A stretch of DNA of 64,000 nt from Synechococcus sp. CC9616 (GTDB taxonomy: Bacteria > Cyanobacteriota > Cyanobacteriia > PCC-6307 > Cyanobiaceae), in the NCBI RefSeq assembly GCF_000515235.1, contig NZ_KI911558.1, forward strand, positions 2,385,796 to 2,449,795. The letters are read 5' to 3'. Position numbers and translations under genes: made by a program. Positions 1 through 8,969 of the stretch are shown here, piece after piece. The notes beneath the pieces are model-generated. The model did not search any database. It was not told the DNA's origin and saw only the letters and a program-made list of their open reading frames with translations. Every line of letters begins with the position of its first letter. Position 1 is the first letter of the stretch.

Positions 1-1436
1 TGATGGGAGTAGTAGTCCATCGCGGCGGTGAGAGCAGCATCCGGAGACGCGATCGAAGGACCCTCTCCCGCCTTCATCGGGAAGTGTGCATCGGCCGCGT
101 CGATGGCGAGATGCTGGCTGGGCATGCCGGTCAGCAGCATCGCGGCGCGCTGTTGTGTGAAAAGAGCGAAGATCCATTTGATCGACAGGGAAATGCGGTT
201 TTCCCAGCCGGGTATCAGCACCAGGTGAACAAACGCCCAGAGCAGCCAGCCGATGCCTCCGGCAAACTTCAGGCCACGCAGATCAGCAATGGCCGTGGCT
301 CGATCCAGCACCGCCATGCTGCCGAAATCGAAGTAGTTGAAGGTCGGGCGTGATCGATTAGCGACGATGGCGGCGATGTCCTTGCCGATGAAGGTGCCCG
401 CCTGCTTCGCGGGGGCAGCCATGCCGGGAAGAGGTTTGCCATTGCTGGTGTGGCTGTAGCTGCTGAGGTCCCCTGCAATGCGGATCTCAGGGTGGTTTGG
501 GATCGAGAAATCCGGCTCGACAATCACCCGACCCCCCCGGTCCACCTCGCATCCAGTGGTTTCACTGAGTTTTTTGCCCAAATGGGAGGCACGCACACCG
601 GCTGTCCAGATCACCGTGGCTGCCTGGATGCGAACGTCTCCATCCGGGGTACCGACGATCACCTCACCGGGACGCATGGTCTGCACGCGACCCTTGGGCA
701 GGAATTCGACGCCGTCGTCCTGCAGGGATTTCAGAGCTGCCTTGGAAAGCATCTCCGGCATGGCCCGCAGCACGCGGTCGCCGGGATCGACCATGACGAT
801 CCGGGTTTTGTTCGGATCGAGCTGCTTGAAGGCGTTCTCCATCGCCCAGCGCATCAGTTCCGACACAGCTCCTGCCATTTCGCAGCCGCTAGGTCCAGCA
901 CCGACGATCACCACGGTTTGAAGAAATTCCCGCGCCTCTGGATCCGGTGTCTGTTCGGCTTGCTCCATCGCCATCAGCAGCCGGCGGCGGATCTCCTCGG
1001 CGTGCTCGAGAATCTTCATCGGCGGAGCGAAGGTGCGCCAGTCTTCATGGCCGAAGAAGGTGCTGCCTGATCCGGTGGCCAGCACCAGGTAGTCGTAGCT
1101 GAGAGCCTTGCCGTTGAAGACGATCTGTTGGCCTTCCGGATTCACCTGGGTCACTTCCCCCAGCAGCACCTGCACATTCCGCTGAGTACCAACCAGTTCA
1201 CGCAAGGGCGTGGCGACATCTCCGCGGGAGACCAAGCCCGTCGAAACCTGATAAAGGAGCGGTTGGAAGAGATTGAAATTGCGTTTGTCGATCAAGCTGA
1301 TTCGGACATTCACATTCTTGAGCGCTTTGCAGGCATGAACGCCAGCGAAACCACCTCCGACGATGACGACGTGGGGGGCACTGCGCAGATGTTCCTCAGG
1401 GGGTTCGAGCTCAAGAAAGAAATGGTCGCCGGCCAT
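1..1436 (-). CDS. ndh: Type II NAD(P)H dehydrogenase (NDH-2), 3' end cut by window edge
   Basis: The reverse frame from the ATG at 1436 stays open to base 1 (about 478 residues seen, C-terminus missing). NDH-2 enzymes are single-subunit, non-proton-pumping flavoproteins that pass electrons from NAD(P)H to quinone at the membrane surface. Two dinucleotide-binding motifs are visible: the FAD-binding GGGFAG at residues 27-32 and the NAD(P)H-binding VGAGPSGCE at about 178-186. 'NFNLFQPLLYQV' (near 53-64) and 'IWTAGV' are also typical of the family. The sequence near the left edge has reached the region expected close to the end of a ~480-500 residue protein. Family assignment is secure; NADH versus NADPH preference cannot be read from the sequence. 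Confidence 0.9.
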   Translation of the reverse strand, partial: MAGDHFFLELEPPEEHLRSAPHVVIVGGGFAGVHACKALKNVNVRISLIDKRNFNLFQPLLYQVSTGLVSRGDVATPLRELVGTQRNVQVLLGEVTQVNPEGQQIVFNGKALSYDYLVLATGSGSTFFGHEDWRTFAPPMKILEHAEEIRRRLLMAMEQAEQTPDPEAREFLQTVVIVGAGPSGCEMAGAVSELMRWAMENAFKQLDPNKTRIVMVDPGDRVLRAMPEMLSKAALKSLQDDGVEFLPKGRVQTMRPGEVIVGTPDGDVRIQAATVIWTAGVRASHLGKKLSETTGCEVDRGGRVIVEPDFSIPNHPEIRIAGDLSSYSHTSNGKPLPGMAAPAKQAGTFIGKDIAAIVANRSRPTFNYFDFGSMAVLDRATAIADLRGLKFAGGIGWLLWAFVHLVLIPGWENRISLSIKWIFALFTQQRAAMLLTGMPSQHLAIDAADAHFPMKAGEGPSIASPDAALTAAMDYYSH

Positions 1437-1518
1437 GGCGCGTCCGATTGTCGTGATCTCAGCTCAGGCTATGAATCTCGAACTGATTTGTCTGTGTCCG
1501 TTGAAGGTCAGGCTGTGA

Positions 1519-1860
1519 TCAGATCAGCTTGAAGGCTTCCAGAAACAGTCCATACAGCAAGCCGATCCGGCTCAGATCTAACAGTTGAATCACAACAGGC
1601 ACGGGTCTCCGTGTTGTCCTGCTCCGTCGCAGTCGAACGGTGAGCTCGCAGCTCAACACCACAATCAAGGCAACCACCGGATCCATCTGCCCCAGAACGC
1701 CGGCAACGGACGTGATGACGCTGCCAACAAGAAAGCCGATCAACAGGGCGATCAGCTGCAGGGAAAGTTTTCGCCAGGGATTGACGACCCAGGTTTCCAG
1801 CCTGGAATTCACCAGCCCAACATTGTTCTGAAGACGCGTGGACTGCAGTCGGATCGCCAT
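1519..1860 (-). CDS. Ycf20-like DUF565 membrane protein
   Basis: A 113-residue protein with the layout of the cyanobacterial/plastid Ycf20 (DUF565) family: a short N-terminal part, the motif NPWRKLSLQLIALLIGFLVGS at about 27-47, and two further hydrophobic stretches near 61-72 and 88-113. Ycf20 proteins are thylakoid-associated and have been linked to energy dissipation in algae; their biochemistry is unresolved. It lies 82 bp upstream of the ndh start on the same strand and may be co-transcribed with it. Assignment rests on motif recall. Confidence 0.75.
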   Translation of the reverse strand: MAIRLQSTRLQNNVGLVNSRLETWVVNPWRKLSLQLIALLIGFLVGSVITSVAGVLGQMDPVVALIVVLSCELTVRLRRSRTTRRPVPVVIQLLDLSRIGLLYGLFLEAFKLI

Positions 1861-1987
1861 CGTTTGATGGGGAAGAGGCAGGGAAGCTTTCCGGTGATCC
1901 CCATCACCCGGCCGAGCCCTGCCGCACCATGTCTACACCAGACTTAGTGGTTGTGCAGGTTACAAGCCCTACAGATAGGGGATGCCA

Positions 1988-2014
1988 ATAAAAAAGCCCG
2001 GGATAATCCCGAGC
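1988..2014 (-). terminator. Rho-independent terminator downstream of the 66-aa gene
   Basis: Read on the minus strand, an 8-bp GC-rich stem (GCTCGGGA / TCCCGGGC, loop TTA) is followed directly by TTTTTT. It lies 65 bp past the stop of the minus-strand gene at 2079-2279 and before the ycf20-like gene, so it separates the two units. Confidence 0.8.
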
Positions 2015-2078
2015 CGGACGATGGGGACTGGCGAAGCAAAGCCTGCCTTGATCGGTTTGGCAACCCGCCCTTTGGCAG

Positions 2079-2279
2079 TTAGCTCGATTCCGCTTTGGCC
2101 TTACGCGACGACTTGCCTTCCAGAAGCTCCAGCAGTGCTTCCATCTGTGCCATCACGCCGCGAACTTCTCCTGCCTCAGGCAGGAGGCCGTCCTCCATGA
2201 CGCCCTGGTGCATTTCTCGCAGCTCCTGACGGATGTAGCGCAGGTGGCTGACGACCTGCTCACGCTTCGACTGCGACAT
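2079..2279 (-). CDS. Conserved small hypothetical protein (66 aa)
   Basis: A 66-residue, soluble, charged, mostly helical protein (MSQSKREQVVSHLRYIRQEL at the N-terminus; low-complexity KSSRKAKAESS tail). No catalytic motif is visible. The heptad-like pattern of L/M positions between residues 8 and 53 suggests a short coiled coil. GC-rich coding bias and the terminator right behind it support a real gene. Function unknown; such short proteins are common in marine picocyanobacteria. Confidence 0.6.
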   Translation of the reverse strand: MSQSKREQVVSHLRYIRQELREMHQGVMEDGLLPEAGEVRGVMAQMEALLELLEGKSSRKAKAESS

Positions 2280-2322
2280 CGATAACAGGAAATTTCACTC
2301 TTCCCTTTTACCCCATGATGTG

Positions 2323-2481
2323 TCAGCGCTGCGTCGACGTCGGGATGGTGAGACCACCGGCCAGGGCCACAAGGGTGAACGTGATCAGTGCAGCAGGTCG
2401 CACAAGAACACTGAGCAGCACAACGCTTGCAAGGATTGTTAGCAATGAGAAACGTCGCCTAATCAGGGATCGAAGTTTCAT
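2323..2481 (-). CDS. Possible 52-aa single-pass/hairpin membrane peptide
   Basis: A reverse-strand reading frame from ATG 2481 to TGA 2323 gives 52 residues: a very basic start (MKLRSLIRRR) followed by about 35 largely hydrophobic residues broken by one Arg-Pro pair, then a short polar tail. Positive-inside topology makes it look like a real small membrane protein. It sits between tRNA-Ala and the 66-aa gene on the same strand. There is no family I recognise, so the call depends on composition only. Confidence 0.4.
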   Translation of the reverse strand: MKLRSLIRRRFSLLTILASVVLLSVLVRPAALITFTLVALAGGLTIPTSTQR

Positions 2482-2505
2482 CTCCCAATCGGCTGTGTTT
2501 TGAAA

Positions 2506-2578
2506 TGGAGAATAGGGGAGTTGAACCCCTGACCTCTGCGGTGCGATCGCAGCGCTCTACCAGCTGAGCTAATTCCCC
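2506..2578 (-). tRNA. tRNA-Ala (anticodon CGC)
   Basis: The reverse complement folds as a complete cloverleaf: acceptor GGGGAAT/ATTCTCC with one G-U pair, D arm AGCTCAGCTGGTAGAGC, anticodon stem CTGCG/CGCAG with 7-nt loop ATCGCAC (anticodon CGC, reading GCG = Ala), T arm with GGTTCAACTCC, discriminator A. The 3' CCA is not encoded. 73 nt. Confidence 0.95.
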
Positions 2579-2635
2579 TTGCCGGAAAACTAGCCGTCAG
2601 TGTCGGAGCGAGAATAAAGAGATTGGTTCTCGCCG

Positions 2636-2875
2636 ATGCAGACCGCCTCCAACCCATCGTCCGGTTCCAGCGATCCGATCACCCCTGAACGCCTGGCTGC
2701 CTTTGATGAAGCGTCCATGGCTGAGTTGGCTCAACGTCTTGATGAGGATGACTATCCGACGCCGTTCGCCGGCCTGTCCGACTGGCATCTGTTGAGAGCA
2801 CTCGCCATTCATCGCCCAGAGCTGACCAGGCCCTACCTGCACCTCGTGGATCAGGAACCCTTTGATGAGGACTGA
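2636..2875 (+). CDS. DUF2555 family small protein
   Basis: A 79-residue soluble protein with the cyanobacterial DUF2555 pattern: ITPERLAAFDEASMAELAQRL, then DDYPTPFAGLSDWHLLRALA and HRPELTRPYLHLVDQE. Biochemical role unknown. Its end overlaps the start of coaBC by 14 bp, which points to translational coupling with that gene. Start at ATG 2636, 57 bp downstream of the divergently oriented tRNA. Confidence 0.75.
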   Translation: MQTASNPSSGSSDPITPERLAAFDEASMAELAQRLDEDDYPTPFAGLSDWHLLRALAIHRPELTRPYLHLVDQEPFDED

Positions 2876-4142
2876 TGTCGGCGCTCTAAAGGGACGACGC
2901 GTCCTTGTGGCAGCCAGCGGCAGCATTGCTGCGGTCAAGACCCCGCTGCTGGTGAGTGGTCTGGTGCAAGCCGGTGCTGAGGTGCGCTGTCTGCTCACCC
3001 CCAGTGCCGAACAACTCGTCAGTCCTGTGGCGATGGCCACCCTCAGCAGACATCGCTGTTATCGCGACCAGGATCAATGGGATCCAAGCCGTTCCCGTCC
3101 ACTTCATATCGAACTGGCTGAATGGGCTGAGCTGATGGTGGTGGCCCCGTTAAGTGCCACCACCTTGGGCCGCTGGTCGCAAGGTCTGGCGGATGGTCTG
3201 CTGGCGAGCACATTGCTGGCCTGTGAAAGGCCAGTGCTGGCAGCTGTCGCCATGAACACCGCGATGTGGAGGCATCCAGCTGTTCAGGCCAACTGGGAGT
3301 CGTTGCAACGGCTGCCGGGTGTCATCCCCCTGTCGCCGACGGCCGGACTGCTGGCCTGCGACAGGCTTGGTGACGGGCGCATGGCTGATCCGCTTCAGAT
3401 CGAACTCGCCGTCGCTGCCTTGTTCAGTCGTCAAGAGGCTGAACTCAGTGTCGATCGCAGCTGGTCGGGCCGCCGCCTTCTGGTCAGTGCCGGGCCGACC
3501 CTCGAGGCGATCGATGCAGCGCGTCTGATCAGCAACCGCAGCAGTGGTCGTATGGGGGTGCTTCTGGCCCAGGTTGCTCGCTTGCGTGGCGCCGATGTTG
3601 AGTTGGTGCATGGGCCTTTGCAGGTTCCTCAGGCATGGCTTGAGGGCCTCGACTGCGAGCCTGTGGAATCGGCGGAACAGATGCAGCAGGCCCTCCATCG
3701 CCGGCAGGATCAGGCCTCAGCCCTGGCCATGGTGGCGGCGGTGGCTGATCTCAGGCGTTCGGATGGGGGACTGCCGTCCAAACCCCCCAAGTCGGGTCTG
3801 CCCCAACTCTTTGAGCAGGGCTGGGAGCCCATGCCGGATCTGCTTCGGGGCTTGGTCGATCGACGGCCGGCAGGACAGCGGATTCTCGGTTTTGCTGCAC
3901 TGACGGGAGCCGATCACGACCTGCTGATGCGTGGAGGGCAGAAACGGGCCGGGAAGGGATGCGATTTGTTGATGGTCAATCCCATAGACCGCGCTGGTGA
4001 GGGTTTCGGTGAGAACCAGGCCAGCGGCTGGTTGCTGGGTGATGGTCTCCAGCAACGCGTGCCGTTGAAATCGAAATTGGCTGTGGCCCACCACCTGCTC
4101 GATGCCCTCGGCGAACTTCTCAAGACAACCACCAGTTGTTGA
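2862..4142 (+). CDS. coaBC: Bifunctional phosphopantothenoylcysteine decarboxylase / phosphopantothenate-cysteine ligase
   Basis: This enzyme carries out two successive steps of coenzyme A synthesis: ligation of cysteine to 4'-phosphopantothenate (CoaB) and FMN-dependent decarboxylation (CoaC). The N-terminal CoaC flavoprotein domain (about 10-190) shows the SGSIAAVK FMN motif, the HIELAEWAE segment with the likely catalytic His82, the MNTAMW motif at 131-136 and the cysteine-containing flap GLLACDRLGDGRM (162-174). The CoaB domain starts near 201 with RRLLVSAGPTLEAID and ARLISNRSSGRMG. 426 residues, a normal length. ATGs at 2862 and 2865 are both possible. Confidence 0.95.
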   Translation: MMRTDVGALKGRRVLVAASGSIAAVKTPLLVSGLVQAGAEVRCLLTPSAEQLVSPVAMATLSRHRCYRDQDQWDPSRSRPLHIELAEWAELMVVAPLSATTLGRWSQGLADGLLASTLLACERPVLAAVAMNTAMWRHPAVQANWESLQRLPGVIPLSPTAGLLACDRLGDGRMADPLQIELAVAALFSRQEAELSVDRSWSGRRLLVSAGPTLEAIDAARLISNRSSGRMGVLLAQVARLRGADVELVHGPLQVPQAWLEGLDCEPVESAEQMQQALHRRQDQASALAMVAAVADLRRSDGGLPSKPPKSGLPQLFEQGWEPMPDLLRGLVDRRPAGQRILGFAALTGADHDLLMRGGQKRAGKGCDLLMVNPIDRAGEGFGENQASGWLLGDGLQQRVPLKSKLAVAHHLLDALGELLKTTTSC

Positions 4143-4239
4143 GACCTGCAAAAGACCAGCCGTGGAGACGGTTTAGCAGCTGTAAGATCGCGCTTGGATC
4201 GGCATGATCGCCCTTAACAGCCTTCTGGCTTCATCACTT

Positions 4240-5070
4240 ATGCGCATTCGCTCTCTGCTGGCCGCTGTGCTGGCTCTCTGCCTCGCTTTCGTCACCACCG
4301 CCTGCAGCGGCGACAGTGAAGCTGTTCAGCGTGGTGGGTCGAATGTGACCTACGACGACATTCACAACACCGGCAAGGCCAACGACTGTCCCACCATCGC
4401 TGACTCGGCCCGTGGCTCCATCCCTCTCACCGTTGGTGGTCAGTACGAGTTGCGCGATCTCTGCATGCATCCGCTGCAGGTCTATGCCAAGGAGGAGCCA
4501 ACCAACCGCCGTCAGGTGGCTCAGTTCGTTGAAGGCAAGATCCTCACCCGTTACACCTCGAGTCTTGATGAGGTCTACGGCGATCTCACCGTGACTGAAG
4601 AGGGTCTTCAGTTCCAGGAAAAGGGCGGTATTGACTTCCAGCCCATCACTGTTCTGGTTCCTGGCGGCGAGGAATTCCCCTTCACCTTCTCGAGCAAGTC
4701 GCTTGATGCCACCGCTGAGGGTGCCGCCATCACCACCAGTACCGATTTCGAGGGCAACTACCGCACACCGAGCTACCGCACCAGCAATTTCATCGACCCG
4801 AAAGGGCGCGCACTCACCACTGGCGTTCAGTACGCCCAGGGCCTGGTGGCATTGGGTGGCGATGACGAGCAGCTGGAGAAGGACAACAACAAGCGCTACA
4901 TCGACGGCGTCGGCACCATGAGCCTGTCCATCACCCAGGTTGATCCTGAGACCGGTGAGTTCGCTGGCGTCTTCAGCGCCATTCAGCCCTCCGACTCCGA
5001 CATGGGTGGCCGTGAGGTTGTGGACATCAAGATCAGCGGCGAGCTGTACGGGCGTCTCGAAACCCTCTGA
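4240..5070 (+). CDS. psbO: Photosystem II manganese-stabilising protein PsbO
   Basis: PsbO is the extrinsic lumenal 33-kDa subunit that stabilises the Mn4Ca cluster of photosystem II. The start at 4240 (MRIRSLLAAVLALCLAFVTT) gives 276 residues and a compact export signal; an earlier in-frame ATG at 4204 would add 12 non-signal-like residues. The export segment ends VTTAC, a lipobox-like sequence, so the mature protein could be lipidated at Cys22. Family marks are TYDDI after the signal, the paired cysteines (NDC, DLC), GGQYELRDLC, GGIDFQPITVLVPGGEEFPF and GRALTTGVQYAQGLVAL. A strong terminator follows. Confidence 0.95.
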   Translation: MRIRSLLAAVLALCLAFVTTACSGDSEAVQRGGSNVTYDDIHNTGKANDCPTIADSARGSIPLTVGGQYELRDLCMHPLQVYAKEEPTNRRQVAQFVEGKILTRYTSSLDEVYGDLTVTEEGLQFQEKGGIDFQPITVLVPGGEEFPFTFSSKSLDATAEGAAITTSTDFEGNYRTPSYRTSNFIDPKGRALTTGVQYAQGLVALGGDDEQLEKDNNKRYIDGVGTMSLSITQVDPETGEFAGVFSAIQPSDSDMGGREVVDIKISGELYGRLETL

Positions 5071-5097
5071 CGGCTGCAGCCTGGCTTAACCAATCGA

Positions 5098-5119
5098 GGG
5101 GCCTGCGGGCCCCTTTTTT
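5098..5119 (+). terminator. Rho-independent terminator of psbO
   Basis: A perfect 6-bp stem GGGGCC-TGCG-GGCCCC is followed by TTTTTT, 28 bp after the psbO stop and before the sat start. Confidence 0.9.
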
Positions 5120-5169
5120 GTGCTCTTTTCTTTCATCTGGGAGAATCTCGCCGCAAAGATCCCCCCGCC

Positions 5170-6342
5170 ATGACCGTCAGCGCTACTCCGTCCACGCAGG
5201 ACTCAGGCGTGATCGCTCCTTACGGAGGCACCCTGGTCGATCTCATGGTGTCGCCAGATGAGCGTGAGGCGGTCAAGTCGAGCGCCACCACAACGCTGGA
5301 GTGCTCCGATCGCAACGCCTGCGATGTGGAGTTGCTGGTGATCGGTGGCTTCTCGCCGCTGCGCGGCTTCATGCATCAGGAGGATTACGACGCTGTCGTC
5401 GCCGGTCATCGCACCGCCTCCGGGCAGCTCTTCGGTCTTCCGATCGTGATGGACACCGATCGAGAGGATGTTGCTGTTGGCGATCGCATCCTGCTCACCT
5501 ACAAGGGGCAGGATCTGGCTGTCTTCGAAGTCGGGGATAAGTGGGAACCGAACAAGGTTGTTGAAGCCAAGGGCTGCTACGGCACCACATCGCTGGAACA
5601 TCCTGCGGTGCGCATGATCTCAATGGAGCGCAGGCGCTTCTACCTGGGCGGCACCCTCCAGGGACTGGCGCTCCCTGAACGGGTGTTCCCGTGCAAAACG
5701 CCTGCTGAGGTGCGAGCTGGTCTGCCAGCGGGTGAGGATGTCGTTGCGTTCCAGTGCCGTAATCCGATTCATCGGGCGCACTACGAGCTGTTCACACGGG
5801 CGTTGCATGCCCAGAACGTGAGCGAGAACGCCGTTGTTCTCGTCCATCCCACCTGTGGGCCCACCCAGCAGGACGACATTCCCGGGTCTGTTCGCTTCCA
5901 GACCTATGAGCGACTGGCTGGAGAGGTCAACAATGATCGAATCCGCTGGGCTTACCTGCCCTATGCGATGCATATGGCCGGCCCCCGTGAGGCCCTGCAA
6001 CACATGATCATTCGCCGTAACTACGGCTGCACCCACTTCATCATCGGCCGGGACATGGCTGGATGTAAGTCATCACTCAGCGGCGATGACTTTTACGGCC
6101 CCTACGACGCGCAGAACTTCGCCAAGGAGTGCGCACCGGAGCTCACGATGGAGACCGTGCCATCGCTGAACCTCGTCTACACCGAGGAAGAGGGCTACGT
6201 CACCGCTGAGCATGCCGAGGCTCGTGGCCTGCATGTGAAGAAACTCAGCGGCACTCAGTTCCGCAAAATGCTGCGCAACGGAGAGGAAATCCCTGAGTGG
6301 TTCGCCTTCAAAAGCGTCGTGGACGTTCTTCGCTCCGCATGA
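5170..6342 (+). CDS. sat: Sulfate adenylyltransferase (ATP sulfurylase)
   Basis: Converts sulfate and ATP to adenosine 5'-phosphosulfate plus pyrophosphate, the first step of assimilatory sulfate reduction. A 390-residue homo-oligomeric-type Sat with the active-site motif QCRNPIHRAH at about 195-204, the second nucleotide motif GRDMAGCKSS near 293-302, and the C-terminal LSGTQFRKMLRNGEEIPEWF segment shared by the family. No APS-kinase domain is fused. Preceded by the psbO terminator, so it has its own promoter; ftsH follows after 46 bp. Confidence 0.95.
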   Translation: MTVSATPSTQDSGVIAPYGGTLVDLMVSPDEREAVKSSATTTLECSDRNACDVELLVIGGFSPLRGFMHQEDYDAVVAGHRTASGQLFGLPIVMDTDREDVAVGDRILLTYKGQDLAVFEVGDKWEPNKVVEAKGCYGTTSLEHPAVRMISMERRRFYLGGTLQGLALPERVFPCKTPAEVRAGLPAGEDVVAFQCRNPIHRAHYELFTRALHAQNVSENAVVLVHPTCGPTQQDDIPGSVRFQTYERLAGEVNNDRIRWAYLPYAMHMAGPREALQHMIIRRNYGCTHFIIGRDMAGCKSSLSGDDFYGPYDAQNFAKECAPELTMETVPSLNLVYTEEEGYVTAEHAEARGLHVKKLSGTQFRKMLRNGEEIPEWFAFKSVVDVLRSA

Positions 6343-6388
6343 TCTCTCAGGAGAGCATTAACATTCCTTCACTTCTGACGGGATTGCC

Positions 6389-8236
6389 TTGAACAAGCGC
6401 TGGCGGAACATTGGCCTCTACGTCCTCCTAGTAGTGGTTGTGGTCGTTGTTGGAACGGCCTTCCTGGATCGTCCTGATCCAGCGACAACGGCACGCACCC
6501 TGCGGTACAGCGACTTCGTCGAAGCCGTCCAAGAGGATCAGGTCAGTCGAGTGCTGATCTCACCGGATCGTGGTACCGCTCAGGTGGTTGAGAACGATGG
6601 ACGGCGCGCCGAAGTCAACCTTGCTCCCGATAAGGAACTGCTTGGGATGCTCACCAAGCACAACGTTGACATCGCAGTTCAACCCACCCGTCAGCCTGGT
6701 GCGTGGCAACAAGCAGCAGGGAGTCTGATCTTCCCCCTGCTGCTGCTGGGTGGCCTGTTCTTCCTGTTCCGCCGCGCCCAGGGCGGCGGCGGCGGCAACC
6801 CCGCGATGAATTTCGGCAAGAGTAAGGCCCGGGTTCAGATGGAGCCCTCCACCCAGGTCACCTTCACAGACGTCGCCGGCATTGAAGGGGCCAAGCTCGA
6901 ACTCACCGAGGTGGTCGACTTCCTCAAGAACCCTGACCGATTCACGGCCGTGGGCGCCAAGATTCCCAAGGGTTGTTTGTTGGTTGGCCCTCCAGGTACA
7001 GGTAAAACCCTTCTCGCCAAGGCCGTTGCTGGTGAAGCAGGAGTTCCCTTCTTCTCGATTTCCGGTTCTGAATTCGTCGAAATGTTCGTCGGGGTAGGCG
7101 CAAGCCGGGTCCGCGATCTCTTCGAGCAGGCCAAGAAGAATGCCCCCTGCATCATCTTCATCGACGAAATTGATGCTGTTGGCCGTCAGCGTGGTGCAGG
7201 TCTCGGCGGTGGAAATGACGAGCGCGAGCAAACCCTTAACCAACTGCTCACTGAAATGGATGGATTCGAGGGCAACACCGGCATCATCATCATTGCGGCC
7301 ACCAACAGGCCCGATGTCCTCGACGCCGCTCTGTTGCGTCCCGGCCGTTTCGACCGTCAGGTGACCGTCGACCGTCCTGATTACGCCGGTCGTTTGCAGA
7401 TTCTCGGCGTTCACGCCCGCGGCAAGACTCTGGCCAAGGATGTTGATCTCGACAAGGTGGCCCGCCGGACGCCTGGCTACACCGGTGCTGATCTCGCCAA
7501 CCTCCTCAACGAGGCGGCGATCCTTGCGGCACGTCGTGAACTCACTGAGGTGAGCAACGACGAGATCAGTGATGCAATTGAGCGGATCATGGTCGGCCCT
7601 GAGAAAAAGGACGCCGTGATCAGTGAGCGCAAAAAGCGGCTTGTGGCTTATCACGAGGCTGGTCATGCCTTAGTTGGTGCCTTGATGCCCGACTACGACC
7701 CCGTCCAGAAGATCTCGATCATTCCTCGCGGTAACGCCGGTGGTCTCACTTTCTTCACTCCCAGTGAGGAGAGGATGGAATCAGGCCTCTATTCACGTGC
7801 TTACCTTCAGAACCAGATGGCTGTTGCTCTTGGCGGCCGCGTCGCCGAAGAAATCATCTACGGCGAAGATGAAGTGACAACCGGAGCCTCTAATGACCTT
7901 CAACAGGTTGCTCAGGTGGCTCGTCAGATGATCACCCGTTTCGGGATGAGCGACAAACTCGGTCCCGTGGCTCTTGGTCGTTCGCAGGGTGGGATGTTCC
8001 TTGGACGGGACATCGCCGCAGAGCGTGATTTCTCCGAGGACACCGCCTCAACAATCGACCAGGAGGTCTACGACTTGGTTGATGTCGCTTACAAGCGTGC
8101 CACCCAGGTTCTTGTCGACAACCGTTCAGTTCTTGATGAACTGGCCGACCTTCTGGTTGAGAAGGAAACCGTTGACGCTGAAGAGCTTCAGGAACTGTTG
8201 ATCACCCGTGACGTTCGCGTTGCTGAGTACGTCTGA
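6389..8236 (+). CDS. ftsH: ATP-dependent zinc metalloprotease FtsH (FtsH3-like)
   Basis: Membrane-bound AAA+ protease that degrades damaged or unassembled membrane proteins; in cyanobacteria FtsH complexes are central to photosystem II repair. Order: TM1 at about 9-25, periplasmic/lumenal domain, TM2 at 112-128, Walker A GPPGTGKT (200-207), Walker B IIFIDE (255-260), second region of homology [18 protein letters not shown] (307-323), zinc site HEAGH (422-426). 615 residues. The start is a TTG; the N-terminus [11 protein letters not shown] matches my recollection of the Synechocystis FtsH3 (slr1604) type. Co-directional with eda 47 bp downstream. Confidence 0.95.
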   Translation: MNKRWRNIGLYVLLVVVVVVVGTAFLDRPDPATTARTLRYSDFVEAVQEDQVSRVLISPDRGTAQVVENDGRRAEVNLAPDKELLGMLTKHNVDIAVQPTRQPGAWQQAAGSLIFPLLLLGGLFFLFRRAQGGGGGNPAMNFGKSKARVQMEPSTQVTFTDVAGIEGAKLELTEVVDFLKNPDRFTAVGAKIPKGCLLVGPPGTGKTLLAKAVAGEAGVPFFSISGSEFVEMFVGVGASRVRDLFEQAKKNAPCIIFIDEIDAVGRQRGAGLGGGNDEREQTLNQLLTEMDGFEGNTGIIIIAATNRPDVLDAALLRPGRFDRQVTVDRPDYAGRLQILGVHARGKTLAKDVDLDKVARRTPGYTGADLANLLNEAAILAARRELTEVSNDEISDAIERIMVGPEKKDAVISERKKRLVAYHEAGHALVGALMPDYDPVQKISIIPRGNAGGLTFFTPSEERMESGLYSRAYLQNQMAVALGGRVAEEIIYGEDEVTTGASNDLQQVAQVARQMITRFGMSDKLGPVALGRSQGGMFLGRDIAAERDFSEDTASTIDQEVYDLVDVAYKRATQVLVDNRSVLDELADLLVEKETVDAEELQELLITRDVRVAEYV

Positions 8237-8283
8237 CATTCCCTGCTGACACGCACTGGCTGCGTCACCAGGACAACCTGATT

Positions 8284-8907
8284 TTGTCGTTGTCCTCGCA
8301 GCCGGTGCTTCTTGTGGTCCGTCCTCAAGAGATGGATCTCAACCTTGAATCCGGTGAAAGTCCGTTGATTCAATGCCTTGAACCTTTGCATGCCTCCGGA
8401 CTGCTGCATGTGGAAGTGGCCTGGAGTGATCATCCAGGCTGGATGGGTTTCATCAAAGCTCTGCAGAGACGCTGCCCCGGTTTTTTGCTTGGTGCAGCAT
8501 CCGTTGTCCATCAAGGGGCCCTTGCTCAGATTCGTTCCCTTGGCTTGTCGTACGCCATGGCGCCGGTCTGGAACCCAGAGCTTCAGCAGATCGCCAGACA
8601 ACAAGGCCAGTTGCTGGTTCCTGGCGTGTTCAGTCCGAGCGAGGTGATGCAGGCGATCGGTGCCGATTACCGGATCGTGAAGCTGTTCCCTGCCGCTGAC
8701 TTGGGCTGTCAATACTGGGGGCGACTGCGAGCCCCGCTCGGGTCTCTTCCCTTCGTTATCGCTGCCGGAGGCCTTGGTTTCAAGGATGTCTCCAGCTGGT
8801 TGGAGAGCGGCCACGGGGCTGTGGCCCTTGGCCGCAGCGCGATTCAGTCCGATGGTGTTGATCCCGCCTTGCTCCATTGGCTGCGACGGTCGACATCAAG
8901 AACCTGA
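8284..8907 (+). CDS. eda: KDPG/KHG aldolase family protein
   Basis: A 207-residue TIM-barrel class I aldolase of the Entner-Doudoroff KDPG aldolase family, expected to split 2-keto-3-deoxy-6-phosphogluconate into pyruvate and glyceraldehyde 3-phosphate. The Schiff-base lysine lies in IVKLFPAADLG. The substrate-binding stretch is VEVAWSDHPGW rather than the enterobacterial 'EVTLRT' form, as I remember for cyanobacterial Eda. GAASV, LVPGVFSPSEV and AAGGLGFKDV are the usual barrel motifs. Starts with TTG at 8284; an ATG 48 bp later would remove the first beta strand. Substrate is inferred from family. Confidence 0.8.
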   Translation: MSLSSQPVLLVVRPQEMDLNLESGESPLIQCLEPLHASGLLHVEVAWSDHPGWMGFIKALQRRCPGFLLGAASVVHQGALAQIRSLGLSYAMAPVWNPELQQIARQQGQLLVPGVFSPSEVMQAIGADYRIVKLFPAADLGCQYWGRLRAPLGSLPFVIAAGGLGFKDVSSWLESGHGAVALGRSAIQSDGVDPALLHWLRRSTSRT

Positions 8908-8969
8908 CGACGCCCAGTGGTTGTCGTGAGACCAAAGTGCTACAGATGAGATAGCTATTGCCCGGCTTC

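Noticed and set aside
3..1070. Plus-strand open frames of 66-206 residues at the left edge
   Set aside because: They lie opposite the NDH-2 reading frame and have no family features; the reverse frame is continuous and clearly a known flavoprotein.
6560..7666. Long minus-strand frame (368 residues) opposite ftsH
   Set aside because: It is a shadow of the strongly biased ftsH coding strand; it has no recognisable protein features.
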